64,000 nt of DNA from Oikopleura dioica (lineage: Eukaryota > Chordata > Appendicularia > Copelata > Oikopleuridae): contig OU015567.1 in assembly GCA_907165135.1 (NCBI GenBank), positions 253,001-317,000 of the forward strand. Reading direction: 5' to 3'. The position numbers were made by a program, and so were the translations under genes. Position 1 is the first letter of the stretch. The number at the start of each line of letters is the position of its first letter. Positions 34,029-45,779 of the stretch are shown piece by piece. The notes beneath the pieces were generated by a model. That model searched no databases, had not been told where the DNA came from, and worked only from the letters and a program-made list of their open reading frames with translations.

Positions 34029-35409
34029 TTATCTCTAAAAATGAAATTAAGAGTCTATTTTTGCGATGATTTGTTACCTTCATGAAGAGGAAAACAACGG
34101 CAGCAGCACATAAAGCCCAAATAAACGAGGCTAAAACAACGGCGCCGGCGATGGACATTCCCGAGCTCGACTTGTTCTTCGAATCCTTGAAGCAGCTGAT
34201 TGCAGCGGCAGGATCATAGCAGCACTGGAAGTCGAAGACGCAGGAGTTTTCCGTGATACCAGCATATCCGCAAGGCTCCTTATCCAAGTCTAGAAATTTC
34301 CTAAAAACTCATCTCTTTACGTCCTTCCTACCAGTTTGGCCCCAACAGTATTCCTGTGGCCGTCTTCGTTTACAAACATAAGGCCTTGTCTCCTTACACT
34401 TCGCCAGCTGCCAGTAGTTATCTCTCCAAAGCTCAGTACACTCATCATCGACACTCTCACTAGGACTGCCTCGCCAGTTCGTATAAGTCACTGCCGAGCC
34501 ATCAGTCCACTGATATCCTCGAGCTCCATTTTTCGTCAAGCCAGTCCAGATTTGATTGTCGCCAACTTTGTTTGACGCAAAACTACGAACGCGGGAGTTG
34601 TAAGCTTCATTGTGCATCGAGACCAAATGAGCTCCGTGGCCATTGCAGCTGTGTTCTGCCTCGTGCCAGCCGACATTTCCGGCGAAGGCTCTGACGCAAT
34701 GATGCTCGCTCCAGTCATCGTTTAGATTATGCCAATCTAAGGAATGATGCTCAAGTCTCAAGACGAGTCTCACCTTCTCCGAGAACTTCGCAATCAAGAA
34801 GCTCTCCTCGAGGATCGCCATTTGACCAATCTGGTGGTTTGATGCCGCCAACATTGGCTTTGCAAATAAACGGAAGCTTGTCATTGCATTTGTCACTCAG
34901 ATGCCATTCCTTCTTGTTATCTTAATAGTTGGATAACGTAATACCTTTCTTTTTGAATCTTACCGATGTAAGCACAGGAGAATTCTGGATCATGACGGAT
35001 CGAGTTCATATCCGGCTCAGCCTTGGCCCATTCCGTATACGCTGTTGGAAAGCCATCAGTCCATCTTGTCTTCAAATACTTGCTTCCGCTGCTGCTTTCC
35101 GCCCAAGACATGGTCAGGCCAATCCAAGCAGCGTAGTCTTTATTGATCGGGTTCTCCCCGTTGAGACCGAATTCTTCGTAAAATAAGGAGGTCAAAAGGC
35201 TGTTTTCGTAGAAATCTTCGACGCTGGCCAGATCAATCTGCATATTTTTGTCGATGCTCTGGCAGTAGTCCCGAGCGCCTTGGAAGTTTGTGTCCGTTGT
35301 TGAACTTGAGACGAGTTTATAGCAAAAGCCTTCGGGTCGACCACTTGCATCTTTGTTTGATATCCACCCAGATGGGCAAGAATTCTCCTCAGGTGTCTCT
35401 GAAGTGCTT
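34029..35409 (-). CDS. Membrane protein with two C-type lectin domains
   Basis: Minus-strand exons about 34920-35409, 34770-34912, 34330-34740, 34075-34290 and 34029-34036. The first domain reads CPSGWISN...EFSCAYI, then DNKKEWHLSDKCNDKLPFIC. The second runs from WSEHHCVRAF through WTGLTKNG, YQWTDGSAVTYTNW, DECTELW and YWQLAKCKETRPYVCK. These are C-type lectin landmarks (paired Cys, WxG, final WxxxxC...C). The Ca-binding EPN/QPD triplet is not evident, so sugar binding is uncertain. A Cys segment (FQCCYDPAAAISC) and a transmembrane helix (AVVLASFIWALCAAAVVFLF) end the protein. The first exon with signal peptide was not found; it may lie in 35410-35900, or this may be the 3' half of the lectin gene upstream. 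Confidence 0.7.
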
Positions 35410-35930
35410 TGATGAAGATTTCATAGGTTGCTTTTAAAGAAAGGCTTTAAAAATAATTTATTTTATGATTTAATCGTCAGTGCGACTCGGCACATATAAT
35501 TTATTGTTATTGCAAGAATCTGATTGTCAAAAGCAATAAACTAAAGTCTTTTTTTATTCGAAGCTTCGTAAAACCACTTCGACTTGCTCAAAGTCGGAGC
35601 AAAACGGCTTTGGCTAGAGAAAAGGTAACATTATCTCGATTTTAGAAACAAGATCTCGAAAAATCTTTAGGCAACAATGAAAAAATTCGGAGGTATTGAC
35701 AACGACGATGATTTTGTACTTGAAAACCAACACGACATAAACAATACCGGAAATTGAAAATGATGTGAGGCTCATGTTATTTTCAGCCATTTTCTGACCT
35801 TTTTTTAAATTTTGCGCATGAATAAATTTCGATCCCTTAAATAAAGTGAACTTTATTAAACGCTTGCTCAAAAGTCAGAGAAAAAATTCCGAAGCTTGAT
35901 TATTATTCAGAGACTCTGAATCAGACCAAT

Positions 35931-37169
35931 TCAATTTTTCAATCTTTTCCTTAAAGTATGAGAACACATAAATGGCTGCTTTCTTGACCCCGATCGATCA
36001 TTCCATTGGCCTGGATAGTAAGTTCCAATGCCATTGTAGCCTCCCGCCCAGAACATCTCAACATAGTCTTCAGGGTCAAGCTCTCCAATTGGCGCTCCAT
36101 TTGGCTCACCGGGAAGCCAGTTCGTGAAAGTCAGCCGGCTCTCATCCAGCCAGTGGAAAGTCATGTCTTGGGTCGTAGAAAGAGCTCCGATCCAAAGAGA
36201 TCGCTGAGCGCCGAGATTTTTCGAAAGAGCAGTGGCGAAGTGATTGTAATAAACATTCGGCAGAATTGCCAGAGACGCTCCAGCCCAACCACCAGCAGAT
36301 TCCTGCCCGCATCTTGTGTTTGCCTCTTCAAAAGTCGACTGAATTTGATGATCCGGGTCGTCGATTTGAGCTCCAAGGACTTTGAAGCAAGCCCGACCGA
36401 ATTTCTTCCAGCCCGCTTTGCAGTTTCCTGTACTGGGCCAGGATTGATCTCCGCTTGGAACTGGACTTGGTTCATGGTGATATGCTTGGCAGACGAATTT
36501 GAAGAGACTGTTGCAGTTGTTGTCGTTCCAGTAGCCATCTTCGTAGCTCTAGAATTCTATTAAACGATGGACTTGAGGGCAAAAACTTACAGCTGCTCCC
36601 CATTGATTACTGACTTCAACACAATCTTCTCCATCGCCCCAGTTATTCGGCTCCCCAGGAGTCCAATTTGAAAAATCAAAGGGCGTATGATCCGACCATT
36701 CAAACTGGCAGTTGTTGCAGAATTTTCTCGCTCCAAGCCAAAATGGCGGAAAATAATTCCCACCAGAAGCAACTACCATGTCGTAAAGTCGGTTGTCTTC
36801 GAATTGGGTGTGCACTGTAAGAAGGCTTCCCCGACAAGTTGGGCAGCCAATGACAGACGCTTCGCAGATTGCCTGAGCATCTGACCAGCCTCTTTTTGTC
36901 CCTTCATCGTCGATCAAATACACGCATTTGGCTCCATCATTACTGGATGCTTCCCAAGGCTCTCCGGGAAAGGTCTTTTCATCTATCGTCGCGGATACGC
37001 AGGAAAATTTCGCATTTTCAATGTTTTCTCGGTACTTTTTAAAGTAATCGAGCTGGTAGCTAGTACTGTTGTCTTTTCGGAAAACTCGTTTGCTTCCTTT
37101 GTCAAAGTAAAAATTTTCAGAAAGCTCCAGAGAAGCTGACAAGCTTCCTAGAGCCGCAAGAAGCTTCAT
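35931..37169 (-). CDS. Secreted protein with two C-type lectin domains
   Basis: ATG at 37169 gives a signal peptide (MKLLAALGSLSASLE). The first domain has CVYLIDDEG, WSDAQAICE, LLTVHTQFEDNRL, WLGARKF, FEWSDHTPFDFSNW and GEPNNWGDGEDCVE. A GT-AG intron (36547-36588) follows, then YWNDNNCNSLFKFVCQ. EPN and WND are the usual Ca-dependent mannose-type binding motifs. The second domain has CFKVLGAQI, LAILPNVY, WIGALSTTQDMTFHW, TNWLPGEPNG and QWNDRSGSRKQPFMC, also with EPN and WND. The frame ends at 35931. It lies head to tail with the other lectin gene, so tandem duplication or a single longer gene are both possible. Confidence 0.75.
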
Positions 37170-37481
37170 TTTTCTCTCTTGAAATGTGAGAAAAATGAAG
37201 AATCGAGGGAGTTAGAAGTGATAAATTTGTTTTTCGCGAAGAAATTATCGAATATTTGCGCTTTTTGAAAATAGAAGAAATCACGAGAATTCCAGGACAA
37301 GTTTTTTTTATTGAAATGTTTCTTGATTACTGATTAACAATTAGTTCATCATTCTGAGAAAAATTCAAGAGCGCATACTTTGGCCCGCGGTCATGTTTCG
37401 CTTCTCGTGCATTCTATTCTCCATCCCTTCTCCTGCTGGCACGAATTCTGCACAATAATGACAAATAGTAAAATACTGAAA

Positions 37482-40400
37482 TGATATTCTTTTTATTTCT
37501 ATTCCTGCCCATACGAGGGCAAAAATGCGAGAACGGGAAAGGAAAACATGAAGAACCAGTGACTTTTTGTGAAGAATTAGAGAGATTTCCAGATGTTGGG
37601 CAGATTCGAAAAACCATCAATTTAGGTAGTAAAACGTCTTTTTTGCTGATTTTATCTTCTAGATTTGAGAGTTATTTTGTGGCAACCATAAGTAGCCGTC
37701 TTTATTGAATTATATAAATTTTTCTTAACTCGTCGATACGAAGATAGAATTAAATAACAACCAAAGTGAGGTACATTGTAAGGGGGATTATTGATGTTAC
37801 TTAAAACGATTAACAAGAACAATCAGGGACCAATTCATTCACTCGATAATTAAGTTATCCAAAATTCCTCCATAACCGAAATCCACGGCCGTGCGATCCG
37901 CCGTCTACCTTTCCTAAAATCCATCGTTTTCGAAGACACACCCCTCTCGAAAATCCATCATCGAGCATTTATCAACCAGCCGGAAAAACTTATCTTTATC
38001 CGCAACGATTTTCAATCAATCCCACTCAATGCTTTCGAAGCAAGACTGCAGAATCTCACTCTTTCGGAGCAGAAAATTTCAAAGATCACGAATTCTACCG
38101 GCTTTGAAATGGCAAAACGATCTTCTCAGCTGCAGAAACTCATTCTTCGGGACAACCTTATAAATACGATAGAAGAAGGGGCTTTTTCGAAATTCGAAAA
38201 CTTGAAAATTCTCGACTTGGGATTCAACAAGCTGATGCAACTCGACTTTCACCCTGGAAAGGTCACTGATTTGCGCCTCGATCACAATGAAATCTCCCAC
38301 ATCACCCCACTCTTCAGCTTGAACTCAGAAAACATCGAAAAACTCGTCTTGCGGAACAACAAACTCATCTCAATTCCAGTCTTCAATTTTCAAAAAATCA
38401 CATTTCTCGATTTGCGATGGAATTCAATTTGGAACACGCCATTCAATGAGCTTGAATTTTCTCAGTTTGAGGAGCTATCTGGTGAGTTTCTCATTGGCCA
38501 AGCGAAGATTTACTGCAATTGTGAGGCGAGATGGCAGAAAAGAGTGCAGAGAATCGAAGGATTAGAGATAGAATGTCGGCCAGAATCTTCAAGGGGTTGG
38601 AAAAAACAAGTTCAAATGAAGAATTATTTTGAAAATAACTGTCAAGAATCATCCTCAGATTTTCTCGAGGAAACAACAACATCAACCCCAGCAACAACGA
38701 CAACAAGTCTGATTCCAACAGACTTTCCCTACGCTACGATATCTCAAGATTCTCAAACAACAGCATTTTCGGACGGAATACCTGTAGTCCTTGATGCACC
38801 ACTCTGGAGATCTGGAAATCAAGAAGATGATGATTCTGATTTCGAACTCTCCGGAGATGAAGATGTTTCGCTTGAACTCAAAGAGCCAGAATCTCAAATT
38901 GTCGAGAACGATTTTTGGTTCTGGGACATGATTAAGGATCTACAAGAGCATGATTCAAACTCTGAAATTCTAGAGCCGCTGCCAGTTGACACGGAAGATA
39001 AGAATATTCAGAGTGCTCCTCTTGAAACCACAAGCACAACAACATCTTACGATGGCATAACAGCAATTACGCTCATTTCTACCTCCAAAAATGAGGGCTT
39101 CTCAGAATTTTCAAAGACAAAAGTTTCTACATCAACAGAAAAATCAACGGAAACAATATCAGAACTGGGCAAAACAACAAATCCTCATCATGAAAAAACT
39201 TTTCAAACAGAAGCTTCTGAAGTGGATACAAGAATATCGACGAGTAAAACAACAACAACAATAACAACAACAAAAGCATCAACATCATCATCAACGACTA
39301 CAGCAACCACAACAACAACAACGACGACGACAACAACAACCACGAAACAAACAACAAAAACCTTAAGCGCAAAACGGCTCCGCCAACTGGCCCGGCAAGA
39401 AAACCAAATCAAATCCCGAGTCAACAAAATGAACAGTCGCTACAACAAGCAACAGTGGAATAAAATCAAAGCCGTCCGTGAAAGCGCAAAATGGAAAGCG
39501 AACCAGAAAAAACGGCTCAATGAATATTACTCCAGATCAAAGAACTTGGCGAATATGGCGCAAAGAAAAATGATCCTTGAAGATGTAAAGGTAAGTCGGC
39601 ATCATTTAGTGGGGAATAAATAAATCGAAGATGAAAAACTTTTGTTTTATGGAGGAGAAAGAATCGACAGAGCGTGATATCTTCGTCTAGATGACAATTA
39701 AGAATATCTTTATTCATTTAGAGTCTTTTTGACGCCGATAAAAGAGAGAACACATTTGTATCTGTTTTTATCGTTTTACCATACGACAATATACTGAATA
39801 CTCAGACACTAGTCATGATTCATGAACCTTCGTTAACACTGTTTTCAAGGCTGAAAAAGAGTTCCGCGATTTGATCACAATGCTGAATACAACAACGACC
39901 ACCACTACCACAACGACGACCACCACTACCACTACGACAACAACAACGACAACCACAACGAAAAAATTCCTCGACATGAAGCATCTAATCGAAACTCTCA
40001 ACCGCGTTGCTTTGGAAGATCGACTCTGTCTCTTTTTCTTCGCCGAGGTGAAAAACTGGTTCAGCAATGGCGGCGGAAGAATGACAAAGTCTACCTTTTT
40101 CCAGTTTCTCAAGAGATGCGAAGTTTACGAATACAGAACAAAGATTTTCGAGTATTTTGGTGGTCGATTGGTCCTCACAGATGAAACGACAACGGAAGGT
40201 CCATTGACTCTTCCAAAAACGACTCAGCAAAGTTCAACGAGGCGGAAATTTTTCACTCTGAAGCCTCGGCCTTTCACTCCAAGAACAACCCCGTCATCAA
40301 TTTCTCCAGCTCGAACGACAAGAAAAACCATCGGTTTTCCTGCTCCAAGACCAACCAAGAAAATCGAAGATGAGACAACAGTAGAAACAACGACTGAACA

Positions 40401-41027
40401 GCTCCGACTTCCAACAAAACCGGCGACAAGGCCTTCCGAAGTGACTCAAAGACCCGGAATAGTTCAAGCTACAATAGGATCGGATTGAAAAAATGGATTT
40501 TTTAAGATAAATTTTCAATTTTTATCAAAATATTATTTTCAACCCTTCAAGAAACAAAGCCATCTACCGAGGAAACATCTACCCTCGACGTATCCGGCCA
40601 AGGCGCCACTATCAAAGTAACAACCGATTGGAAATTCGGCAACTCACCAGCCAGCACCACCAAAAGACCATTTTTAAACAACTCCACTTTGCCTGAAGAA
40701 AAAAGAATCATCATCATCGTCACCATTTCTTTCGTAGCTATCAGTAAGTTTGAGAACTTTCTCGAATCTCATAATCATTATAAACTTTTCCAGTGCTCTT
40801 TGGATCGATCGGAATAACAATGATTCGCAACATGCTCTGTCTTGAATCGCCAGCAGCTCGACAGGCTCGGTAAGAGAACTTTTCAAGGCCATTTTTTATC
40901 ATTTCTCAAAAGCGAAATCCGGGAAATGGAGCTCAACGAGCAGGCCCAGGCTCGACTCTTTGCTCGCCGCAGAAGAAGAGGTCGATCTGATGCCCCTCCA
41001 GCCTACAATGATCTTTTCCCAGAATAG
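37482..41027 (+). CDS. LRR receptor with mucin-like stalks and transmembrane helix
   Basis: The ATG at 37482 gives a signal peptide (MIFFLFLFLPIRGQ). After a first intron, LRR units follow (LQKLILRDNLINTI, LKILDLGFNKLMQL, IEKLVLRNNKLISI) and a C-terminal LRR cap with CNCEARW...IECRP...NNC. Next come an acidic region, a long Thr-rich tract, a basic helical segment (KRLRQLARQENQIKSR), a 90-nt pure Thr block after the 39597-39850 intron, a globular piece (ALEDRLCLFFFAEVKNWF) and another Thr/Pro-rich stalk. The end holds a membrane helix (IIIIVTISFVAIMLFGSIGI) and a short tail with PPAY, a WW-domain ligand motif. The junction at 40486-40554 fits only if the donor is not GT, or if one base is wrong; the two sides could then be separate genes. 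Overall form is of a cell-surface adhesion or matrix receptor. Confidence 0.7.
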
Positions 41028-41179
41028 AATGATCAATTCGTGTACAGAACTATTTATTCCTCTTCTTCAATCAATTATTTATTCACACCATTCACTGCTA
41101 CAAAATAAACGGATACATTGAGCGATAAAGAATTTTCAATTAATAATTTATAAACAAAAAGAAAGTCAGGGAAGAATTT

Positions 41180-42698
41180 TTACTTCATTTTTCTCAAATA
41201 CTGAGCCAGACTTATCCCGGCAAAAATATTCTGACGATCGTGTTTTGGTATAGAAGGGAATCGCTTGAAAATCTTTTGGAGCTCTTCTGGCTTTGCTTTG
41301 AGATACAAGTCGATTGGTTGGCCCAGGCCGAATTTTGAAAGAGCTTTCAAAGTCACCTTAAAAATGCCGATTTCCGTACGCCAAAATGAAGGTACCTTAG
41401 ATTTAATCGGCAAAGCCTTAATGATTGTCCTCGGAAGCGAAACGCTAGAATCTTCATAACTCGAGCTCGTCCCTGCCTTGGTCGAATCAATTGACTTTTC
41501 TTCTTCTTTCTTCCGTTTTTCCTTAATTCATAAATGATCTTTGACGATGTTACAATTGTACCTGTATGCTGAGGGAGAAGACAACCCGTAAATCATTCTT
41601 GTCCAGGTCAAACTTGAGGAAGTCTGTATATGTAAGAGTTCGCATGACGTTTGGGGAGTGGCAATTTGCCCGGACGAGTTTCGACTGGCCTTTTGGTGAG
41701 ATCAGATTGAAGATGTGTTTGAAGTCCCCTTTGAGCGTCATTCTTAAAAGTTGCTCTTTATATATCGTTCTTATTATACCAATTTTCGAAGCAGGTAGGT
41801 CGTAAAATACTGTTACTTACCGTCTATTCTGCCTTGGATTCAAACTCTCCGCCATATTTTTCTCCATCTGCAGCACCAAATAGCTTCGTTTGCCAGCTTT
41901 CCCTGAGAAGTCGTTTTTAAGCGGAGAGGTGACTGTAAAAATACGTGCTGACGGAGGTTTCTCTATCATGTTTGGTGAGACTTGAACATTCGAGGAATTC
42001 AGTGAGGCGTTTACGACGCAGGCTAATTGCTCCAGGATTTCGAACTTCTCGTCTGTTGTATAAACTGTCGACTAAAATCAATACTTCAATCATGATCATA
42101 AAAAGTCCGAAAATAATGTTTGAGTTTAGGGTTAGGGTTAGGAAACTAACAAAAGAGTTCTTGAGGGAATGATAAGGGTTAGGGTTACACCTAGGGTGGA
42201 CAAAATTAGGGATTGAGGGTTTATGACAGGAATAACCTGACGATAACTCTCCTTTACTCACTGTTTATCGATTTTTAGGATTTCGTCCACCCTAGGTTAG
42301 GGTTTTACGATCACCCTTATCATAACAGGGAGGTGTCAAGAACTGACAAAAAGTCGACAAATTTTGGGTGGAAATTTATGACCAATCAGAAGCCTTGATT
42401 CAACTAACCGTCCAATTAGCAGCCGAGTAGCCGCCCACGCAAAATTTGTCGAGATTTTTTGTCGATTTGTAACACCAGCCGCCGAAAAATCTTTATTTCC
42501 TAATCATGAGAAAACTAGGTTTCTCTCTATTTCATGAAGAAAAAACATGTTAGGTTGATATGTTACCTGTACAATATTTCTTTTGAACATCTCCCCTGAA
42601 TCTCTCATCACAGACTCGAGCCCTCCGTTATCTTGAAACGCGCTTTTCGCCAAATGTGTCAAATTAATCTCTGGAATCATAACTGCTCTTGAATCCAT
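41180..42698 (-). CDS. Unrecognised cytoplasmic protein
   Basis: Minus-strand exons at about 42567-42698 (MDSRAVMIPEINLTHLAKSAF), 41821-42071 (VYTTDEKFEILEQLACVVNAS to AESLNPRQNR), 41565-41745 (MTLKGDFKHIFNLISPKGQ to RVVFSLSIQ) and 41180-41515 (KSIDSTKAGTSSSYED to AQYLRKMK). All joins are in phase with GT-AG borders. No signal peptide, membrane helix or zinc motif. I do not recognise the family. The first intron (42072-42566) is stuffed with two MITEs and TTAGGG repeats, unlike the other introns of 50-80 nt. Confidence 0.6.
42191..42295. mobile_element. MITE with CTAGGGTGGACAAA ends
   Basis: CTAGGGTGGACAAAATTAGG at the left and its inverse TTTCGTCCACCCTAGG at the right. TTAGGG motifs lie just outside both ends. 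The same end sequence bounds an intron of the GT31 gene at 43.4-43.5 kb. Confidence 0.7.
42332..42477. mobile_element. MITE with GGTGTCA ends, copy 1
   Basis: GGTGTCAAGAACTGACAAAAAGTCGACAAATTTTGGGTGG is inverted at the right. The middle carries ACCAATCAGAAGCC. A second copy lies in a Gfi1 intron at 61.65 kb. Confidence 0.7.
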
Positions 42699-43054
42699 TG
42701 TAAAATCGCTAGTAAAATTTGTCTTCTCGATCAATTAATTTTTGCTTGGTTTGAGCGGGAAAGGCCTGACGCTAGATGTCGCGGAGCGCGTTTTACATAC
42801 TTTTTCATACCGCAGCTGTAGTATTTTACGTGAGATGCGCTTCGACTCGTTGTGCTTCATCGATTTTATGATAATGGAATGCGATTCAAATACGTTCTTT
42901 TGTGTTTATTTGGGGAAAAGACTCATTGGTAAATGTCTAAATGTCAGTTTTTATTGATTTTAGTCCTCAAGGATCTCGGAATAGTAAACAAAAACGAAAA
43001 TATATTTCTTTTTTTGAAGAAGAAAATGAAAAAATACTGAATTAAAATTTTCAA

Positions 43055-45170
43055 ATGAACAAATCGGTGCTTTTTTCTTTCATTTTTCTCCAATTTCTAA
43101 TTTTATATGGATTTTATCATGTTAAATTCCTTCAATTTGAGACAACTTATTCAAAAGAGACAAGTTTACAGGCTCAAGAAAACGAAATCAAGGAAGAGAA
43201 TCGATTTGGAACTTGGGAGTTTCTTCAAGGGTCGTATCTTTCCGAATGCATTTCAACTGGTTGCGAGGATTTTAAGGACTTTGGGAAGGCAAAGAAATTA
43301 TGCGAGATGCTTGATCATTGTGAGGGAGTCACCCTTATTTCGAAAACTCGGCTATTTTCACTAAGCGAGGGTGGGCAAATCCTCAGCGATTATTTCCAGA
43401 CCCTTAAAAGAATGATGACAATGTTGAATTAAAGGCTTCTGATTGGTTGAAGCGGGAAATACCAGCTTCTTATTGGTTCTTTCGTTGCTCCTCTACCTCA
43501 ATCTCTTGTTATTATGAGCGATTTGTCCACCCTAGCGAAGAAAAAATATTAAAGAAAAGACCAAATTACATTTTGAGCAATCATGGCGTCTCCATCGCTC
43601 AAAAACTGGCATCTCTGATGATGATAGTATTTGGGAGTTTCACGAGCATACGTATCTACCCGACATGATAAACAAACCTTTCTCCACATTATCGGAAGCA
43701 AAAGACGCTTGTTCGGAGCAAAAATTATGCTCCGGCGTGACTTATCAGCTTGGAAAATTCTCAATGAGAACTGGTCTTCGTCTTGAAAACAGTGCAAAAG
43801 CAGTTTCTTGGGTTGATAAAACAAAGCTAGAATGCATCAGATCTTTTTCAACAGAGAAGAGGAAAAAATTAATCGAATGGGATCAGTTTAATTCAGAATT
43901 AAGGAGCTTCCGCGGTCGGGATGATGATGGAAACTGCTTGTATCCGAAGCATATTGATTCAATTCTAGAGTTCGACCCGAATCTTGCTTTTGATATTTTA
44001 GAGTCGCCCGGAAAATGCAGAAAAACGACGAGAAAATCGAGCTTGATTCTTTTTGGCATCAAGTCGATTCCGGACAATTTTGAGCAAAGAGCAGCGATGA
44101 GAAATACCTGGTTGAATCCTCAAATCTGGCGGGAACTCGGGTAGGAAGTTTTTCTTCTAGCGAGTATGAATGGAAAGCTCTAGGTATGATATAAGAGTCG
44201 TCTTCCTCCTTGGAAACCCGGGTGATATCGATTTGTCAGCGGAAACACGCGTACATGAGGATGTTCTTATCCTCGACTTTACCGAATCACACTATAATTT
44301 ACCCTTCAAGGATAAAGCGTTCTTACAGTTCTTTGCGGAAAACTGTTCTCATGCTGATTTTCTTTTCAAGGTACTTCAGTACTTTCTCGGCTCGAAAACC
44401 TGTGCTGAATTCCTGAGACAGGACTTCGGCCTTTCAGCACCCTGACTCAGGAATTCTGCGCAGGTTTTCGAGCCGAAAATATTTTCTTGTTAGAAATTAC
44501 CTTCAAATTTAGGGCGACGATGATATTTTTCTCCGACCCGAAAAGTTTGTCAAGATTTTTGAAGAAATAGAAGATGACGAAGCTATAGGATGCTGCCATG
44601 CTAGAAGAATTGATCTGAAATCGGAAAATGCTGGCTACCCCGAAGATCAAAGCCTTTGCGAAGGAAGCAGAGTTCCAGAGCCAGTTCGTGATCCGACATC
44701 TAAATATTTCATCCCTCGGCAATTGTACAAAGCTGGGCTCGACAACCTGTGTTGAAACCTGAGTCAGGGTCCTGAAAACGCTTTGACCCTTATAAAGCCT
44801 GTATCAGGCCCTGACTCAGGTTTCTACACAGGTTTCCGAGCCTTGCAACAAAGGTTCTCATTACGGCGATTATTTCTCCGGTGCTGCTTACGTAACAACA
44901 AGAAAATTCACCGAAAAACTGATTTCTCAAATTCCGAATGTTCCAATTATCCCACTTGATGATGTCTGGATTGGCTTGCTTATCGACGATGCAAAACTGC
45001 GATCGAAGATGCGATTTTCAAGAGGCATCTGTACTGCGCTTCTTAAATTTAATGCTCTGAAAATCGAAGATGTTTTGGAGATTTTCAAACTGCCAGTTTT
45101 TCATGGACTCAAAAATCACATACTTATTGAAGAATTATTCAGCTTTTTTAACGAAAAAAAATTGCTATGA
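43055..45170 (+). CDS. GT31-type beta-1,3-galactosyltransferase-like enzyme
   Basis: A Golgi type II membrane enzyme predicted to transfer a sugar to glycans. Exons: 43055-43370, 43556-44140, 44184-44370, 44513-44732 and about 44854-45170. Residues 5-20 are an uncleaved anchor. Two similar Cys modules follow (AKKLCEMLDHCEGVTL and AKDACSEQKLCSGVTY), not usual in this family. The catalytic domain has RAAMRNTWL, VVFLLGNPGD, DFTESHYNLPFKDKAFLQF, FKGDDDIFL (the metal-binding DDD), FIPRQLYK, YGDYFSGAAYV and PLDDVWIGLLI, all in the GT31 order. Introns 1 and 4 are MITE-derived and intron 3 also contains a palindromic copy. The length matches a complete enzyme. Donor and acceptor sugars cannot be deduced. 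Confidence 0.85.
43368..43533. mobile_element. MITE forming intron 1 of the GT31 gene
   Basis: Starts AGGGTGGGCAAATC, ends GATTTGTCCACCCT, with AGCG on both sides (43364-43367 and 43534-43537). The ends match the MITE at 42191 apart from single bases. A GT inside the left end (43371) is a possible donor, with acceptor at 43555; GA-AG borders 43367-43535 also keep the frame. Confidence 0.7.
44388..44475. repeat. Palindromic element in GT31 intron 3
   Basis: CGGCTCGAAAACCTGTGCTGAATTCCTGAGACAGG pairs with CCTGACTCAGGAATTCTGCGCAGGTTTTCGAGCCG. Arms are nearly complete around a 20-nt loop. The host intron 44371-44512 keeps GT-AG borders outside the element. Confidence 0.8.
44733..44847. repeat. 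Palindromic element acting as GT31 intron 4
   Basis: CTGGGCTCGACAACCTGTGTTGAAACCTGAGTCAGG pairs with CCTGACTCAGGTTTCTACACAGGTTTCCGAGCC. A perfect 6-bp duplication, ACAAAG, flanks it (44727-44732 and 44848-44853). Removal of the element plus one duplicate restores a continuous GT31 frame (RQLYK then GSHYGDYF), so essentially the whole intron is the element. A GT at 44752 with AG at 44853 would also splice in frame. Confidence 0.8.
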
Positions 45171-45179
45171 AAAACACTC

Positions 45180-45760
45180 AAATTTACTGCCTTTTTAAAA
45201 AATAAAATACAAAAGAACTCGAAATTTTTTATTGCTTTCTGACCCCGCGAAATTGTATTTCAGACACAGTGACCAAAAATCTGTTTGTCCGAGATCTCCG
45301 GAATTTTTCGATTCAAAATTTTTAAGGTTGAATTTCGCTTTCCGGAACTGTGCGTTTAACTCTAATTAGAATCAATCATTTCTCTCTCAGGGGCAAATCA
45401 AGCTATCTTTCATGATTCAGAAACGAGATTCCATTTCGTCGCTTGCCGTCTAGAGGGAAAATGCCTGCGTTTTTTTTCAAGAAAATTTTTATTCAAATTT
45501 GAATTAAAATCATCCTGCTAAGGGTAATCTTTTATATTGTAATAGGGATTCTTGAAGCATAAATTCATCATTTTTAGGAAGATTTTGACGTTTGCCTCGT
45601 AAAAATGAGTTTTATTTTTAAATATTCTCAATGCCCTGCCGTAAAAAATGAGTTTTTCGCCCACTAAAATACTCTCATCATTAGTTGCCTTCAGACTCTG
45701 CAGCTTATATAATTGCGATCGTCCCTTGATTCTCACATTTTACAAAAGAGGCCAACCTCA
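45180..45760. other. Intergenic, no gene seen
   Basis: AT-rich spacer between the GT31 gene and Kelch-like gene B. The minus-strand frame at 45518-45736 has no supporting feature. Confidence 0.4.
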
Positions 45761-45779
45761 TGGTAATTTCAAGTTATAA

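Noticed and set aside
34905-34985. Non-canonical AT-AG intron in the lectin gene
   Set aside because: A GT-AG solution exists (donor after ATC G, acceptor TTAAG) that restores the frame, so no special border is needed.
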